Below, in pieces: positions 44,501 to 54,384 of a stretch of 64,000 nt of DNA; position 1 is the first letter of the stretch; each line of letters opens with the position of its first letter. The notes beneath the pieces were generated by a model. The model worked only from the letters and a program-made list of their open reading frames with translations, was not told the origin of the DNA and made no database searches. This DNA is from Gibbula magus (lineage: Eukaryota > Mollusca > Gastropoda > Trochida > Trochidae), in contig OW388305.1 of NCBI GenBank assembly GCA_936450465.1, forward strand, positions 41,988,687 through 42,052,686, in the 5' to 3' direction. The position numbers and the translations under genes were made by a program.

Positions 44501-47500
44501 GAACGCGATTGCTCAATGTAGCGCTACGTAAGCAAGGCGAGCAAACTTCGAGGAATTTGCACCGTTCAAGAGAGAATAAGCGCTACTTGAGCTACATTGA
44601 GCAATCAATGAGCGATTATAAGCGCTCGCTGTTATGGAACGGAGCCCAGAATGGCGATTCCCAAAGGGTTACAAAATTCTCTTCAAAACACTATTTAATC
44701 AAATAAATCAACTTTACACGCTACGGTAACAACAGGATATGCAGTTATGTGATAAGGCTTATCTACAAATTTCGTTCAAGCATGAAATAACAAATGTCGT
44801 TCAAGCATGAAATAAGGCATTTAAACAAAAAGGACGCTAATTTTATAACGGACACGATGTCATCGACAATAAAACAGTTGAAGAAGTATGTTAATTTAGT
44901 TTCGTAAAATATGTATAACGACATGAAACTTCCAGAAAACATCATTTCATGAAATTATCTGTGCCATGTTCAAGAGAGGTTTCAAAGTAATCGCTCAATT
45001 AGAGATTACTTTTAAACCTCTCTTGAACGCGATTGCTCAATGTAGCGCTACGTAGCAAAGCGAGCGAACTTTGAAGTTTTGCACCGTGTCGTTCAGGAAC
45101 AATCAATGAGCGATTATAAGCGCTCGTTGTTATGGAAAGGAAACCCCGTTTTATCATCTTCTGTCGTTTCTTGCAATGACCCTCACCATGGCAAAGTGCA
45201 ATGTGAATGGTATAGTAAGGAATTACACAGGGGCGAACTTTAACCCTTACCTAATCCTAACCAATCAATGAATCGTTCAAAGCCTGGAAGTGGATTTATG
45301 ACCAAACCTTGCATTCTCTTTGTAGTTACCAACACATACAGAACAGAAACGTTCTTAACACGAAATGTGTATGTAATTCATTAAATTATGTTCTGTCAGA
45401 ATATGTTTAACAATATGAGGATTATGTATTACACTATGTACTACAAATTATATACAGATCAATATGGTAAATATGTTTTACAATATGAGGAATATTTAGT
45501 ACAATATGGAGAAAATGTAGATATGAAGAAAATGAAGTAAAATCTGATTAATATGTAGTACAGTATGAGGAATATGTAATACGATACGAGGAATATGTAG
45601 TAAAAATATGATTAATATGTAGTACAATTAGAGGAATATGTAGTACAATATGAGGAATATGTAGTACAATATGAGGAATATGTAGTACAATATGAGGAAT
45701 ATGTAGTACAATATGAGGAATATGTAGTATAATATGAGGAATATGTAGTACAATATGAGGAATATGTAGTACAATATGAGGAAAATTTGGTACAATATGA
45801 AGAATATGTAGTAGATTGTAAAGAAAATTTAGTTCAATATGAAGAAAATTTAGTACAATATGTAGAAAAATTGGTGCAATTCATGGATTATGTAATACAC
45901 TACGATGAATATTTAGTGCAAAATGTGGAATATGTCGTACAATATATGAAATATGCAATTTAATATGAGGAACATTTAGTACAATAAGAAGAATATGTAG
46001 GATATAAGGAATAAGTAGTACAATATGATTAATATGTTGTTCAATTTTAGGACTATGTAGTACAATATGATTACTATGTAGTACAATTTTAGCTTTTTGC
46101 AGGAGACATAATGTTTTCGCCTCCGTCCATGATTCCGTTCTTCCGTGAGTCCGAAATGCTTTCGTTTCCGGGCCATATCTAAAAAATCGTTCAATATGAT
46201 TTTTTACGAAATTGAGTATATGGTTCGACCTAGTTGTGGAGTGGTGCCTTTTGCTAAACTATCAGGCAAAAGAAAGGACTCATCTCAGTTGATTTTATCA
46301 TATGTATGATTTTCAATTGCAAATATCTCAAGTTTTCGATGTCATAATCCAAAACTGATAAGTACAGGTGTTTAGTTAGCAGTCAAAGAATACTTCTACA
46401 TGTTTTTTAAATTTAAAAAAAAAAATGAAATTTTAATCTAATATTGTTTTGCCTGATTCTGCACACATTTACAACATTTTAAACTAGGTAGGGGTCAAGT
46501 TGGTGTAAATTTAATTCTTAACCCTGTCTTCATTACAAACAGATATTTGAACTAAAAATTAACCACAGTCACCAACAAAATCATCCAAACTACTGCAGAT
46601 AAGTATTATTGTATCGTGCCATAGTCAAATACATCTGATTTCTTTTAAATATTGAATTAATAGAAACAAACTTAGGTGAGTCCTTTCTTTTGCCCGGTAG
46701 TTTACTTTGGATATTCTGATTTTTATATTTTTTTTAGCTCATCAGGCCTGAAAGGCCCGATGGGCTTATGGCATGGCAGGGTGTCCAGCGTCCGTCCATC
46801 CGTCCGTCCATCCGTCCATCCGTCCATCCGTAAACTTTTCACTTTTTCGACTTCTTCTCCAGAACCAATGACTCCACAGAGCTGAAATTTTATGTGCAGA
46901 CTCCTTGGCCAATGGGGATTCTAAATTGTAAATTGCATGACCCCATGACCCCAAATGGGGTCACAGGGGTCACATCCTTAAAAACCTATTTTCATCTTCT
47001 TCTTCAGTTCCAAAAGGTCTAGAGAGCTGAAAAGTTGTGTGCAGACTCCTTGACCAATGGTGATTCTAAATTTTAGATTTCGTGACCCCATGACCCCAAA
47101 TGGGTTCACAGGGGTCACATCCTTAAAAAACCTATTTTCATCTTCTTCTCCAGTTCCAAAAGGTCTAGAGAGCTGAAAAGTTGTGTGCAGACTCCTTGGC
47201 CAATGGGGATTCTAAATTGTAGATTATGTGACCCCATGACCCCAAATGGGGTCACTGGGTTCACATCCTTAAAAACCTATTTTCATCTTCTTCTCCAGTT
47301 CCAAAAGGTCTAGAGAGCTGAACAGTTGTGTGCAGACTCCTTGGCCAATGGGGATTCTAAATTGTAGATTATGTGACCCCGTGACCCCAAATGGGGTCAC
47401 AGGGGTCATATCCTTAAAAACCTATTTTCACCTTCTTCTCCAGTTCCAAAAGGTCTAGAGAGCTGAAAAGTTGTGTGCAGACTCCTTGGCCAATGGGGAT

Positions 47501-50500
47501 TCTAAATTGTAAATTTCGTGACCCCGTGACCCCAAATGGGGTCACCGGGGTCACATCCTTAAAAGCTTATTTTCATCTTCTTCTCCAGTTCCAAAAGGTC
47601 TAGAGAGCTGACAAATTGTGTGCAGACTCCTTGGCCATTGGGGATTCTAAATTGTAGATTTCGTGACCCTGTGACCCCAAATGGGGTCACCGGGGTCACA
47701 TCCTTAAAAAACCTATTTTCATCTTCATTTTCGAGTTTCAAAAGGTCTAGAGAGCTGAAAAGTTGTGTGCAGACTTCTTGGCCAATGGGGATTCTAAATT
47801 GTATTATGTGACCCCATGACCCCAAATGGGGTCACAGGGTTCACATCCTTAAAAACCTATTTTCATCTTCTTCTCCAGTTCCAAAAGGTCTAGAGAGCTG
47901 AAAAGTTGTGTGCAGACTCATTGGCCAATGGGGATTCTAAATTGTAGATTATGTGACCCCGTGACCCCAAATGGGGTCACAGTGGCCACATCCTTAAAAA
48001 CCTATTTTCATCTTCTTCTCCAGTTTCAAAAGGTCTAGAGAGCTGAAAAGTTGTGTGCAGACTCCTTGGCCAATGGGGATTCTAAATGGTAGATTATGTG
48101 ACCCCGTGACCCCAAATGGGGTCACAGGGGTCACATCCTTAAAAACCTATTTTCATCTTCTCCAGTTTCAAAAGGTCTAGAGAGCTGAAAAGTTGTGTGC
48201 AGACTCCTTGGCCAATGGGGATTCTAAATTGTAGATTATGTGACCCCGTGACCCCAAATGGGGTCACAGTGGTCATGATCTAAGAACCTATCTTTTGCTT
48301 GTAAACAATAACTTAAATAACTTAAATATTCAACTTTAGATAGTAAATCAATGAAATCCTGATGAGCTACAGAGCCCATGGCTCTATTTTTCTGGTTTCC
48401 ATGGAAACAGTTTGAACTTAGTGCATATTGGGTAGGAACCTTTTCCGGCCTCTTTCTCAAAATCTATTCAGTATTTTTTCACGAAACTTGGTGTGTTGTT
48501 AGACCTAGTGGTGGAGTGGTGCCTTTTGCGACTAAGGTTATTCTGATTTGTATAATCTTTCTGGTTTCCAAGGAAACAGTTTGAACTTAGTGCATATGGG
48601 GGTAGGGACCTTTTCCGGCCTCTTTCTCAAAATCTATGCAGTATTTTTTCACGAAACTTGGTGTGTATTTTGAACTAGTGTTGGAGTGGTGCCTTTTGCG
48701 ACTTAGGTTATTCTGATTTTTTTTCTGGTTTCCATTGAAACAATTTGAACTTAGTGCATATAGGGATAAGGAAACTTTTCCGACCTCCATCTCAAAATCA
48801 TAAGTGAAAAAGAATGTTAAGAGGACAAGGTTTGATTGAAAGTTTGAGCGGGGGACATCACAGTGCATTACATGTTCAAATTTTTAGTTTGCTAAACAGA
48901 GGATATCTGTCTTTTCTTGACAATTACCATATCGAGTAACGTTGACAAAATATATAATATATAAACCTTTCTACCTCACGAGATGAGATAAACATGAAAG
49001 ACATTATAGTCATTTTATCATTATTCCTGTGTTCTATGTTGACGTGGACTGATTTCATCGGTAAATGTACAGACTTCGCAAGCTGACAATATATATAGGA
49101 TATCTGTCTTTTCTTGACTAATACCATGTTTATCTCATCTAGTGAGGTAGAAAGGTTATATTTTCACGAGTGGCGCAGCCACGAGTGAAAATATATAATT
49201 TTTCTATCTCACGAGATGAGATAAACATGGTATTTGTCAAGAATTGACGGATATTCTATTTATTATATGATATTATCCATGTAATTACGTCCGAAAAGGG
49301 TCGTTTCCACGCCAAGCGGCCGCTGAGAATAGCCCGCCACCACAGCAACACTGTGACGTCATAAGGCAAATCGCCGCGCAAGACCATTGTTTTATGACGT
49401 CAAATTATATCAGTCACCGTTCGCAGTGAAAATATAAGTTATTTTCACTGTAGCTCGATAGACAGTTTATTTCACTGATAAATCCCAGTATTTCACTGCT
49501 CGTCATATAATAAAACGTCATAACATTGTCCCGATTGACGTCACGCGAGTGGCGATAAAGTTTATCGTCGCTCAGTAAAGTGGTGATAAAGGTTATCGCC
49601 ACTGTAGCTTGATAGAAGGTTTATTTCACTGATAGAATTGAGTATCTCATTCTAAATTATATAATTAAAATATTTCAACCTACTTCTTCCATATTCCAAC
49701 TTGTCCCCAGGTTGTTCTGATCAACACGACTTCCCTGGATATCATGTCCAACCCGCTCCCCTTCGCAGTACGGATAGACCGACCCCCGGATGAAGGACGT
49801 CCTCACGGAGCTGCGTTGTTCGCTGGGGTCCTCGTCCTCGTTATCATCCTCATCGCGCTCCTCATTCCCGTCACTGTGTGTGTCAAGAGACGGAGGAAGG
49901 CCGGCAAACCTATTTGCAACTGCTCTGATCCGGCGCCTGCTGAAGATACTGTACAGATCAAAGGTACATGCATACATTACATAAAACATAAGCGGTGTCA
50001 TAAATAGTGTATGTGCACATGTGTAAATGCTACTTCGATAGATTATGTTCCCGTCCTTCAAAAGGCCATAATGGTGTTTCGTTGAAACGCAGCAATGGCT
50101 AAGTCAAACGTTATCCTTCGGCAGAATAAGATATCTATTATCTAACGAGCTTCCCCTTTCATATCACAATATCAAATTTCAAATTTATTTTAAATCAAAC
50201 CTTTCTTTAACTCGTTATGTTCAGAATGGCAAAATCAATTGCACTTGTTATTCTGAATGAAGCGTGCGCTGTAATAAAATCTCCCTGATCAAAGACAGGA
50301 GATGATAGATCTGTTCTTTGAGTAATGTCATGCCATTTGCATGTTTCTCTTCGTGAATATATGCAAGTATACAAGTTAAAAAGCCTTCTTAGCAGTACAT
50401 TTTAGATTATGACTGGTGTGTTAAAATGGGACAATGGCACTGTCATGCAAATGTAATTTACTCTTGGGTGTGATATATTTGATCAATTTGTACATCGATG

Positions 50501-51102
50501 TTTGCAGTTGTAACTCATTAAATGTATAATAATGAGGATATTTATACCGCGCTGAACTCCACAGCCTGAGGATAACTTTGGAATACACGTTATTACCCTT
50601 CGCGCTCAGTCTCCATCACTGGCTAATTTCAGCTTTGCCTCATTTACTTAATGTTTCTGTGCTAGCAAATCAGGGCCCATTAAGCCTGCAGCTGCAGCGC
50701 TGCGTTATGTTAGCATGGGAAAGTTAAAGAAATGCCACAAGGCTTAAATCAACCAGTGACTCACGAGTAATGCCTTGCGGAGGGTATTTATCATTTTCGA
50801 GTTGTCATGCATTAATTATTCAATCCCTTTCTTCAAAAGGTCACGCAAATGGTGGGTTCGTTGATGCAAGACCAGGGAGGTCGGAGTCGAACCTATCCAC
50901 AATCAACCCCCAGCAAACGATAGGATCTCATCAGTTGAGTAGTGTTGGCAACATGCACTTCACCCCGACCTGGTTGGACCCTCACTATAAAGAGCGGGAA
51001 CCTCGCTATAAGAACTCCGATATACACGAGCATGGCATAGAGATCAAGGTCGAACACGTGACCCCGCATAGCAACCAGCAAGACGCGGAGTGTCGTCTTT
51101 GA
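38448..51102 (+). CDS. Unrecognised single-pass type I membrane protein, five coding exons
   Basis: Coding exons 38448-38517, 40329-40531, 42386-42604, 49711-49963 and 50840-51102 sum to 1008 nt (335 aa plus stop). All junctions are GT/AG and phases match (1, 0, 0, 1). The protein starts MALIGHVVCFILVLGLTTAS, a clear signal peptide with likely cleavage near residue 21. The ectodomain runs to about 195. It has only two cysteines (C49, C74; a probable disulfide), N-glycosylation sites at N110 and N169, and an Asp-rich stretch (DVDFDIINTDLIDVDD, 128-143). One transmembrane helix spans about 198-221 and is followed by KRRRK, a stop-transfer signal. The cytoplasmic tail (about 222-335) has an ICNC motif and several His/Tyr/Pro-rich stretches. 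I do not recognise the family, and a cadherin-like or sarcoglycan-like fold is only a guess from the Asp-rich strands. A strong acceptor (CTCTATTCTTCCAG, ending 38443) sits 4 bp before the ATG, so a 5' untranslated exon lies upstream. Confidence 0.88.
38756..38866. repeat. GC-rich 111-bp hairpin in intron 1
   Basis: Arms TTACCGAC..CC.GGTTCAAGTTCGATGAACC and CCGCGCACGTGAATCA with their inverse; loop CAGCCTCGGCGTTCA. It contains CACGTG and GCGCGC words and lies 239 bp after exon 1 of the membrane-protein gene. Confidence 0.85.
39571..40290 (-). mobile_element. Foldback element F, split by element E
   Basis: The inverse of 41302-41682: TATTACCTACGAGGGCAAAC, a CRE at 39678, CATGACTTCGGTAATAAACA, stem TCTATGTCATGCTATATTTA, then element E, then CAGGCACTCGTGTCGTAAAC and ATGACATAGATATTCATATA. 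It lies in intron 1 of the membrane-protein gene, close to exon 2. Confidence 0.78.
39858..40217 (-). mobile_element. Foldback element E, nested inside element F
   Basis: ATTACCCATATGGTTGAAAA to CCTCGGGTAATAATC. Stem arms TATGACTTTTACGAAACTCG and ACTCGTTTCGTAAAAGTCAT. CRE octamers at 39974 and 39997. It replaces the loop of the surrounding element F (39571-40290). Confidence 0.82.
40329..40531 (+). CDS. Membrane-protein gene, coding exon 2 (residues 24-91)
   Basis: The acceptor CTCATCCTCAG ends at 40328 and the donor GTGAGG follows 40531. It encodes EHSIHHNLNYPFVLNAEGHR, the two ectodomain cysteines (VCSDMELYS and GGACVTYLEQY) and ends LLVRTVTW. The tandem array of a 36-bp unit begins about 20 bp past the donor. 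Confidence 0.87.
40543..41301. repeat. 36-bp minisatellite in intron 2
   Basis: Unit TCATTTATTAGCACATGCTT TGATCATAATCATATG, degenerate to the left and near-perfect from 40920 to 41270. Because 36 is a multiple of three the array stays open in two frames (MSFISTCFDHNH repeats), but it is intronic and has no splice support. It resumes at 41683-41775 after element F. Confidence 0.93.
41302..41682 (+). mobile_element. Foldback element F inserted in a 36-bp tandem array
   Basis: Stem GTCTATGTCATACTATGTTT ACGACACGAGTGCCTGAATA with its inverse to 41453; loop TTTCCCGAGCGAGAGCGAGG. A single-stranded-looking part follows with CRE octamers at 41565 and 41585, ending CCCGTAGGTAATA. The tandem array resumes directly at its right. 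Confidence 0.8.
41683..41775. repeat. 36-bp minisatellite, right remainder
   Basis: Two to three units of the 40.5-kb array, separated from it by element F. A GTCTGTCCGCCCGTAATCGT dispersed repeat follows. Confidence 0.85.
42386..42604 (+). CDS. Membrane-protein gene, coding exon 3 (residues 92-164)
   Basis: A phase 0/0 exon between acceptor CCCTTCCAG and donor GTGAGT. It encodes PENVPHVQTSSPARVHHENQ, one N-glycosylation site (N110) and the Asp-rich segment. Codon third positions are GC-rich against the AT-rich introns. Confidence 0.88.
42620..42785 (-). mobile_element. tRNA-derived SINE, family 2, head lost
   Basis: Body only (CAGTTCAAGCGTTGTTCTGT, GCAACAACTCCCATCTTTTA, CGTCTTTTGGCTTGACGCG), immediately after exon 3 of the membrane-protein gene. 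Confidence 0.75.
43110..43385 (+). mobile_element. tRNA-derived SINE, family 1, copy in intron 3
   Basis: AAGAGGTTCGGGGTTCGAAT, the body, and GAAAGCCGCGTTAAACCC tail, in intron 3 of the membrane-protein gene, same strand. Confidence 0.8.
43978..45140. repeat. Tandem triplication with a hairpin in each unit
   Basis: Three units aligned on CGATTGCTCAATGTAGCGCT (44041, 44506, 45030). Each holds GTAATCGCTCA..TGAGCGATTAC and GTTCAAGAGAG / CTCTCTTGAAC, so each can fold. Units 1 and 2 also share TATGCAGTTATGTGATAAGG and CATTTAAACAAAAAGGACGC. The third is cut short. Confidence 0.85.
45421..46092. repeat. 21-bp AT-rich minisatellite
   Basis: Unit GAATATGTAGTACAATATGA G, near-perfect at 45580-45790, decaying on both sides (AAAATTTAGTACAATATG variants). 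In intron 3 of the membrane-protein gene. Confidence 0.93.
46448..46705. repeat. Dispersed repeat pair, copy 2
   Basis: Same order as 26585-26840 with a roughly 20-bp extra piece (CCCTGTCTTCATTACAAACA). It lies just left of the 145-bp array in intron 3. Confidence 0.7.
46730..48290. repeat. 145-bp tandem array headed by a GTCCGTCC repeat
   Basis: Nine units with CCTATTTTCATCTTCTTCTC at about 46985, 47131, 47276, 47421, 47566, 47712, 47856, 48001 and 48146. Each has AGGTCTAGAGAGCTGAAAAG and the self-complementary GTGACCCCAAATGGGGTCAC. The head GCTCATCAGGCCTGAAAGGC CCGATGGGCTTATGGCATGG and (GTCC/ATCC)n match dispersed copies at 5.2 and 20.1 kb. Open frames across it are artefacts. Confidence 0.92.
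48900..49252. mobile_element. Foldback element with ACGAGTGGCGCAGCCACGAG loop
   Basis: Main hairpin 49100-49252: ATATCTGTCTTTTCTTGACT.. ACCATGTTTATCTCATCTAG TGAGGTAGAAA against TTTCTATCTCACGAGATGAG ATAAACATGGT. A related, eroded copy is at 48903-49010. CRE octamers follow at 49364, 49395 and 49536. Confidence 0.78.
49260..49665. repeat. CRE-bearing repeat just upstream of exon 4
   Basis: Internal repeats: TGTAGCTCGATAGACAGTTT ATTTCACTGATA (49448) and TGTAGCTTGATAGAAGGTTT ATTTCACTGATA (49601), plus GCGATAAAGTTTATCG. TGACGTCA octamers at 49364, 49395 and 49536. Its end lies about 45 bp from exon 4. Confidence 0.65.
49711..49963 (+). CDS. Membrane-protein gene, coding exon 4 (residues 165-248), transmembrane helix
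   Basis: The acceptor TTGTCCCCAG ends at 49710 and the donor GTACAT follows 49963 in phase 1. It encodes VVLINTTSLD (glycosylation site N169), the juxtamembrane RIDRPPDEGR, the helix ALFAGVLVLVIILIALLIPV and the basic KRRRKAGK anchor. Confidence 0.9.
50590..50800. repeat. Hairpin module of dispersed repeat H
   Basis: CAGTCTCCATCACTGGCTAA TTTCAGCTTTGCC against CACAAGGCTTAAATCAACCA GTGACTCACGAGT, with the CAGGGCCCATTAAG centre. It ends about 40 bp before exon 5 of the membrane-protein gene. Confidence 0.65.
50840..51102 (+). CDS. Membrane-protein gene, coding exon 5 (residues 249-335 and stop)
   Basis: The acceptor is TTTCTTCAAAAG. It encodes the cytoplasmic tail, including ESNLSTINPQQTIGSHQLSS, FTPTWLDPHYKEREPRYKNS and IEIKVEHVTPHSNQQDAECR, ending TGA. 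No catalytic domain or known short sorting motif is clear. An AATAAA lies at 51782-51787, beyond an inserted SINE. Confidence 0.87.
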
Positions 51103-51439
51103 AATGTGTTGTGAAGATTCCAGTGATGCGTTGTCACTAAAGAATAATTAACCCCTTGCTGTATTCAAGAAAGACACGATTTCTGAATTTGAATGTCATG
51201 CCATTTACGATCGAGTGTTATTTCAAGTGGATGCTTGCCAACTGTAAGATATATGATGTGTAAAATATTGTGATATTTCTAAGTTATTTCAGATATTTTA
51301 TAGATGTACAATGTAAACTCAGGAGCAAAAAAAACCCACTGGTTTTCGAGAAGTTAAGAATTTTACTGAAAAAGTTAAAATATATGTTAAAATATTCTTT
51401 AACATTGTCTTACGAGCACAACCATTTCTTTAGCCCCGG
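51103..51439 (+). other. 3' UTR of the membrane-protein gene
   Basis: AT-rich sequence directly after the stop codon, without an AATAAA. The transcript therefore probably runs through the SINE that follows. Confidence 0.45.
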
Positions 51440-51745
51440 TGGGGTTGGATAGTAGTGGGTTTAAACGTTCGGCTTCGGATCAAGATGTCTGAAATTCAAA
51501 TCCAACCAGCGGCATGGCAACTTTGTCTGTAGAGAACTGTTCTACATGCAGTAAGGTTTGGGTGCAATGCTACACTGAATTTCAGCGCAGTACAACCCCT
51601 GATTCGCTAGTTCCAGGCCATCCTCGCAGGTTTCACCGCAATGCATAGCTAAAATGGCATTGTGGGCTTTCTCCCTGGAATAATACTAGCAGCCGTGAGA
51701 TACTCTTGAAAGCGGCGTTAAATCCCAAATCACCCCACCTCTGTT
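51440..51745 (+). mobile_element. tRNA-derived SINE, family 1, copy in 3' flank
   Basis: GTTCGGCTTCGGATCAAGAT, AACTGTTCTACATGCAGTAA and AAAGCGGCGTTAAATCCC. It lies between the stop codon of the membrane-protein gene and the first AATAAA, so it may be in the 3' UTR. Confidence 0.8.
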
Positions 51746-51781
51746 GCCTCGGAGAGAATCAGCATCACGATAATTCAATGA

Positions 51782-51787
51782 AATAAA
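51782..51787 (+). terminator. Possible polyadenylation signal of the membrane-protein gene
   Basis: This is the first AATAAA seen after the stop at 51102, 680 nt downstream and just past a SINE. Its use is inferred from position only. Confidence 0.3.
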
Positions 51788-53142
51788 ACGTTGTCCGCTT
51801 TTTGTAGACAATGTGTCTGAAAAACTGTCCAAGGATCTTGTTTAAATCCTACCAGAATTGTTCCTTAGCATTGAATTGTTAAGATTTCAACAACAGAAAT
51901 GTCACATTTGACGTTAGAACAGCAACAGACATTACAGTTGAACAAGTCATTGGGGAAACGTTTCAGATGTGGATGCCGTCATCAGAGAGACTACAAACTC
52001 ATCTAGAATATTGGAAGCCATTGTTTCTTATGTGATTATTATACTGTTAGTTCTATATCCTTTTCATATCACGATGACTAAAATTTAGTCAATCAATAAT
52101 TTCAACTACATGAAATACTTGAAATTAGAATATCTTTTGCAGAATTAAAAAGAATAGACTAAACGCGATTTGGGCTCAGCAGGCCTGCAAGAACTGATGG
52201 ACTTTTGACATGGGCTGTCTTCTATTGTGTTTATTTCAGTGAACTTTGCAGTTGTTTTAAAATCAATCTAGTGCTTTAGGAAAATATTTTCACAATATTT
52301 GAAATGTGAGAGAAAAGAAACGAAAATGTGTGATATTGAGTAGTAATGACAGAGGTAACTCCCACAAACTGTTTTTTCTTCTAATCAACGAAAAGATTGC
52401 TGTATCAAGGGCTCTTTTAAACCAATAAAAAAAAGAAAGAAAAAAAGGGCTCTTATTTCATACCTCCGTGGACTAGAAAATGAATATACACATAAAATCA
52501 AGTTGTATTATATGAACGACATATGTTAGGTCAGTAAAAATTATCATTTTATTGTACATGGTTTTGAGTCACCAGTGCTGTATATAAAACATTTCCCATA
52601 ACTAACGAAGATATGTTTATGTTCTAATCAATATATTTTCTTTCATTTCATGATTAATTTTGTCTGGTTATTCTGTGAAATCATGCGTGTACATACACCG
52701 AATTCATAGTTTGTCCATTAGAACCTGAAAATTGATGCATATTTAAATGAAGAGTATGCATCAGTGATTTCAAATTGACAGTTTTAATAATGTTTCAACG
52801 AAACCCAAACTGATTGTTTCATATCCATATTAACAATTTCAGATGTTTAATGTGTTTTGGCCTATGGCCTCACGTAAAAAAATAAGCAAATAAAGTATAT
52901 CCGGACACATGTACACATTTGTCTATCTATGTTTATTCTACTTTCTAATTGCTTTGCACCAACATGTAAAGACACTAATTTTCACCACGGCGTTTTCTGT
53001 TATGTTAGAATTGTTTTCGGTCATTGCAATATTATGATTAATATTTTACTGTAAATGCACATTGAACTAACACTAACATTTGGTAAGGAAACCAGGTGTG
53101 CACTACAGTAACGTGACAAGTACGCAAAAAGTAATCCTTTTA
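51788..53142. other. Intergenic, no gene seen
   Basis: AT-rich. GGGCTCAGCAGGCCTGCAAG (52170) is an eroded fragment of dispersed repeat G. (AAAAAGA)n at 52428. No coding signal. Confidence 0.5.
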
Positions 53143-53447
53143 TGGGCGCTTCAGTACGTTCTGCTTAATGACTTAAAGTGCTCTCACAAAAAGTCCAATA
53201 ATTGTTGTCAATGAAATATATCTCCTGATTCAATAAAAAAAACTTCCAAAACGAATTCCAAAGTTCGGTTAAGCCATGCAGGCAGCATTTTCAACCAATA
53301 CCGATAACCGTTTTCTATGTATATGGCTTATCGGGTTGTGTAATGAGATGTTTTACCCTCTAATGTACAATATATTGCATAAACTTTAAAAATAATTGAA
53401 TTTTTTAAAGAAACAATTTTATGCAAAAAACGTGCTACAGCCCCTTT
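53143..53447 (+). mobile_element. MITE family A, internally deleted copy
   Basis: Starts GGGCGCTTCAGTACG, has GGTTCGGTTAAGCCATGCAG and the GATGTTTTACCCTCTAATG landmark, and ends AAAAAACGTGCTACAGCCCC. It is about 200 bp shorter than the 31.2-kb copy. Confidence 0.7.
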
Positions 53448-54384
53448 GTTTTGTTTAATATTGAGTGAAGCGCTTGTAAAAGTTTCTTTATCTCGGCTGC
53501 ACACATTTACTGCGGATTGTACACTTGCAACACAAAGTGATTATCTTTCGACGTGAACCACATATACCTGACAATTGTTGTGTAACATCTACAATGTAGC
53601 AAATTATTTATAATTTTTTTATACCCGCTACGACACAGTCGGGCGTACATAGCTCCGCATGTCCGTCCGTCCGTGTGTCTGTCCGAAATCTTTTCAGGAG
53701 CATAACTCGAACATGACTTGGAAACTTCAAATTTAGTTTGACCTTGTCTATGTGGTGGTGTTGTGCCTTTAGGGATTTCAACTTCATGGTAAAACTAATT
53801 TTAAAATTTTGACAAAAAACGGTCACATTTTCGGACTTTGACTAGGAATCTTAGAATTTCGTTTGCATTGATGTTATATATGCAGTGATGGTGTACTTTT
53901 TAGAAACTTATACTCTCAGATCTTGTTTTGTTTCTTGAACATAACTTGAAACCGTGTGTAGTGAATTAAGGCTGGTGGAATTTTACTTACAGTATGAAAG
54001 TATTCTTATTCATTGTCATGATTGATATTTCAAATTAGTAAATACTGTATGAGGGCGGTCAAACTACAGAACGGGGTATGTGAACTGTGCTCACTTTTGC
54101 TTTGTTCGAGTGGTATCACAATTAACATAGTTATTATCATTGTTAAATAAAATCAGAACGTTAATTCATGTTAAGTTACTTATATCCAAGTTATGACGTT
54201 GGTTGGTGGCGTCTTGAACGCATACTTCGCACTTACTCAGTCTGATTAAAATCGATCCTGTTCCAAGGAATAAACCAGAATTGTCTCAAAACTCAATGTT
54301 TGATATCAATCTGACATGTCTGTGGTTAGCTTAATTTGCTTGGCTTTAAGGAACATTCGATCAATGTGAATCTGATTGACTATG

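Noticed and set aside
47559..47825. Minus-strand frame with repeated GSWGHIIQFRIPIGQEVCTQ-type text
   Set aside because: An artefact of the 145-bp tandem array; the same text repeats with each unit.
49675..50061. 128-codon minus-strand frame
   Set aside because: Antisense to exon 4 of the membrane-protein gene, whose plus-strand reading has splice sites, a transmembrane helix and phase continuity.
53608..53826. 72-codon minus-strand frame present twice (also 60018-60236)
   Set aside because: Identical because the whole block is duplicated; the sequence is a dispersed GTCCGTCC-type repeat with no known domain.
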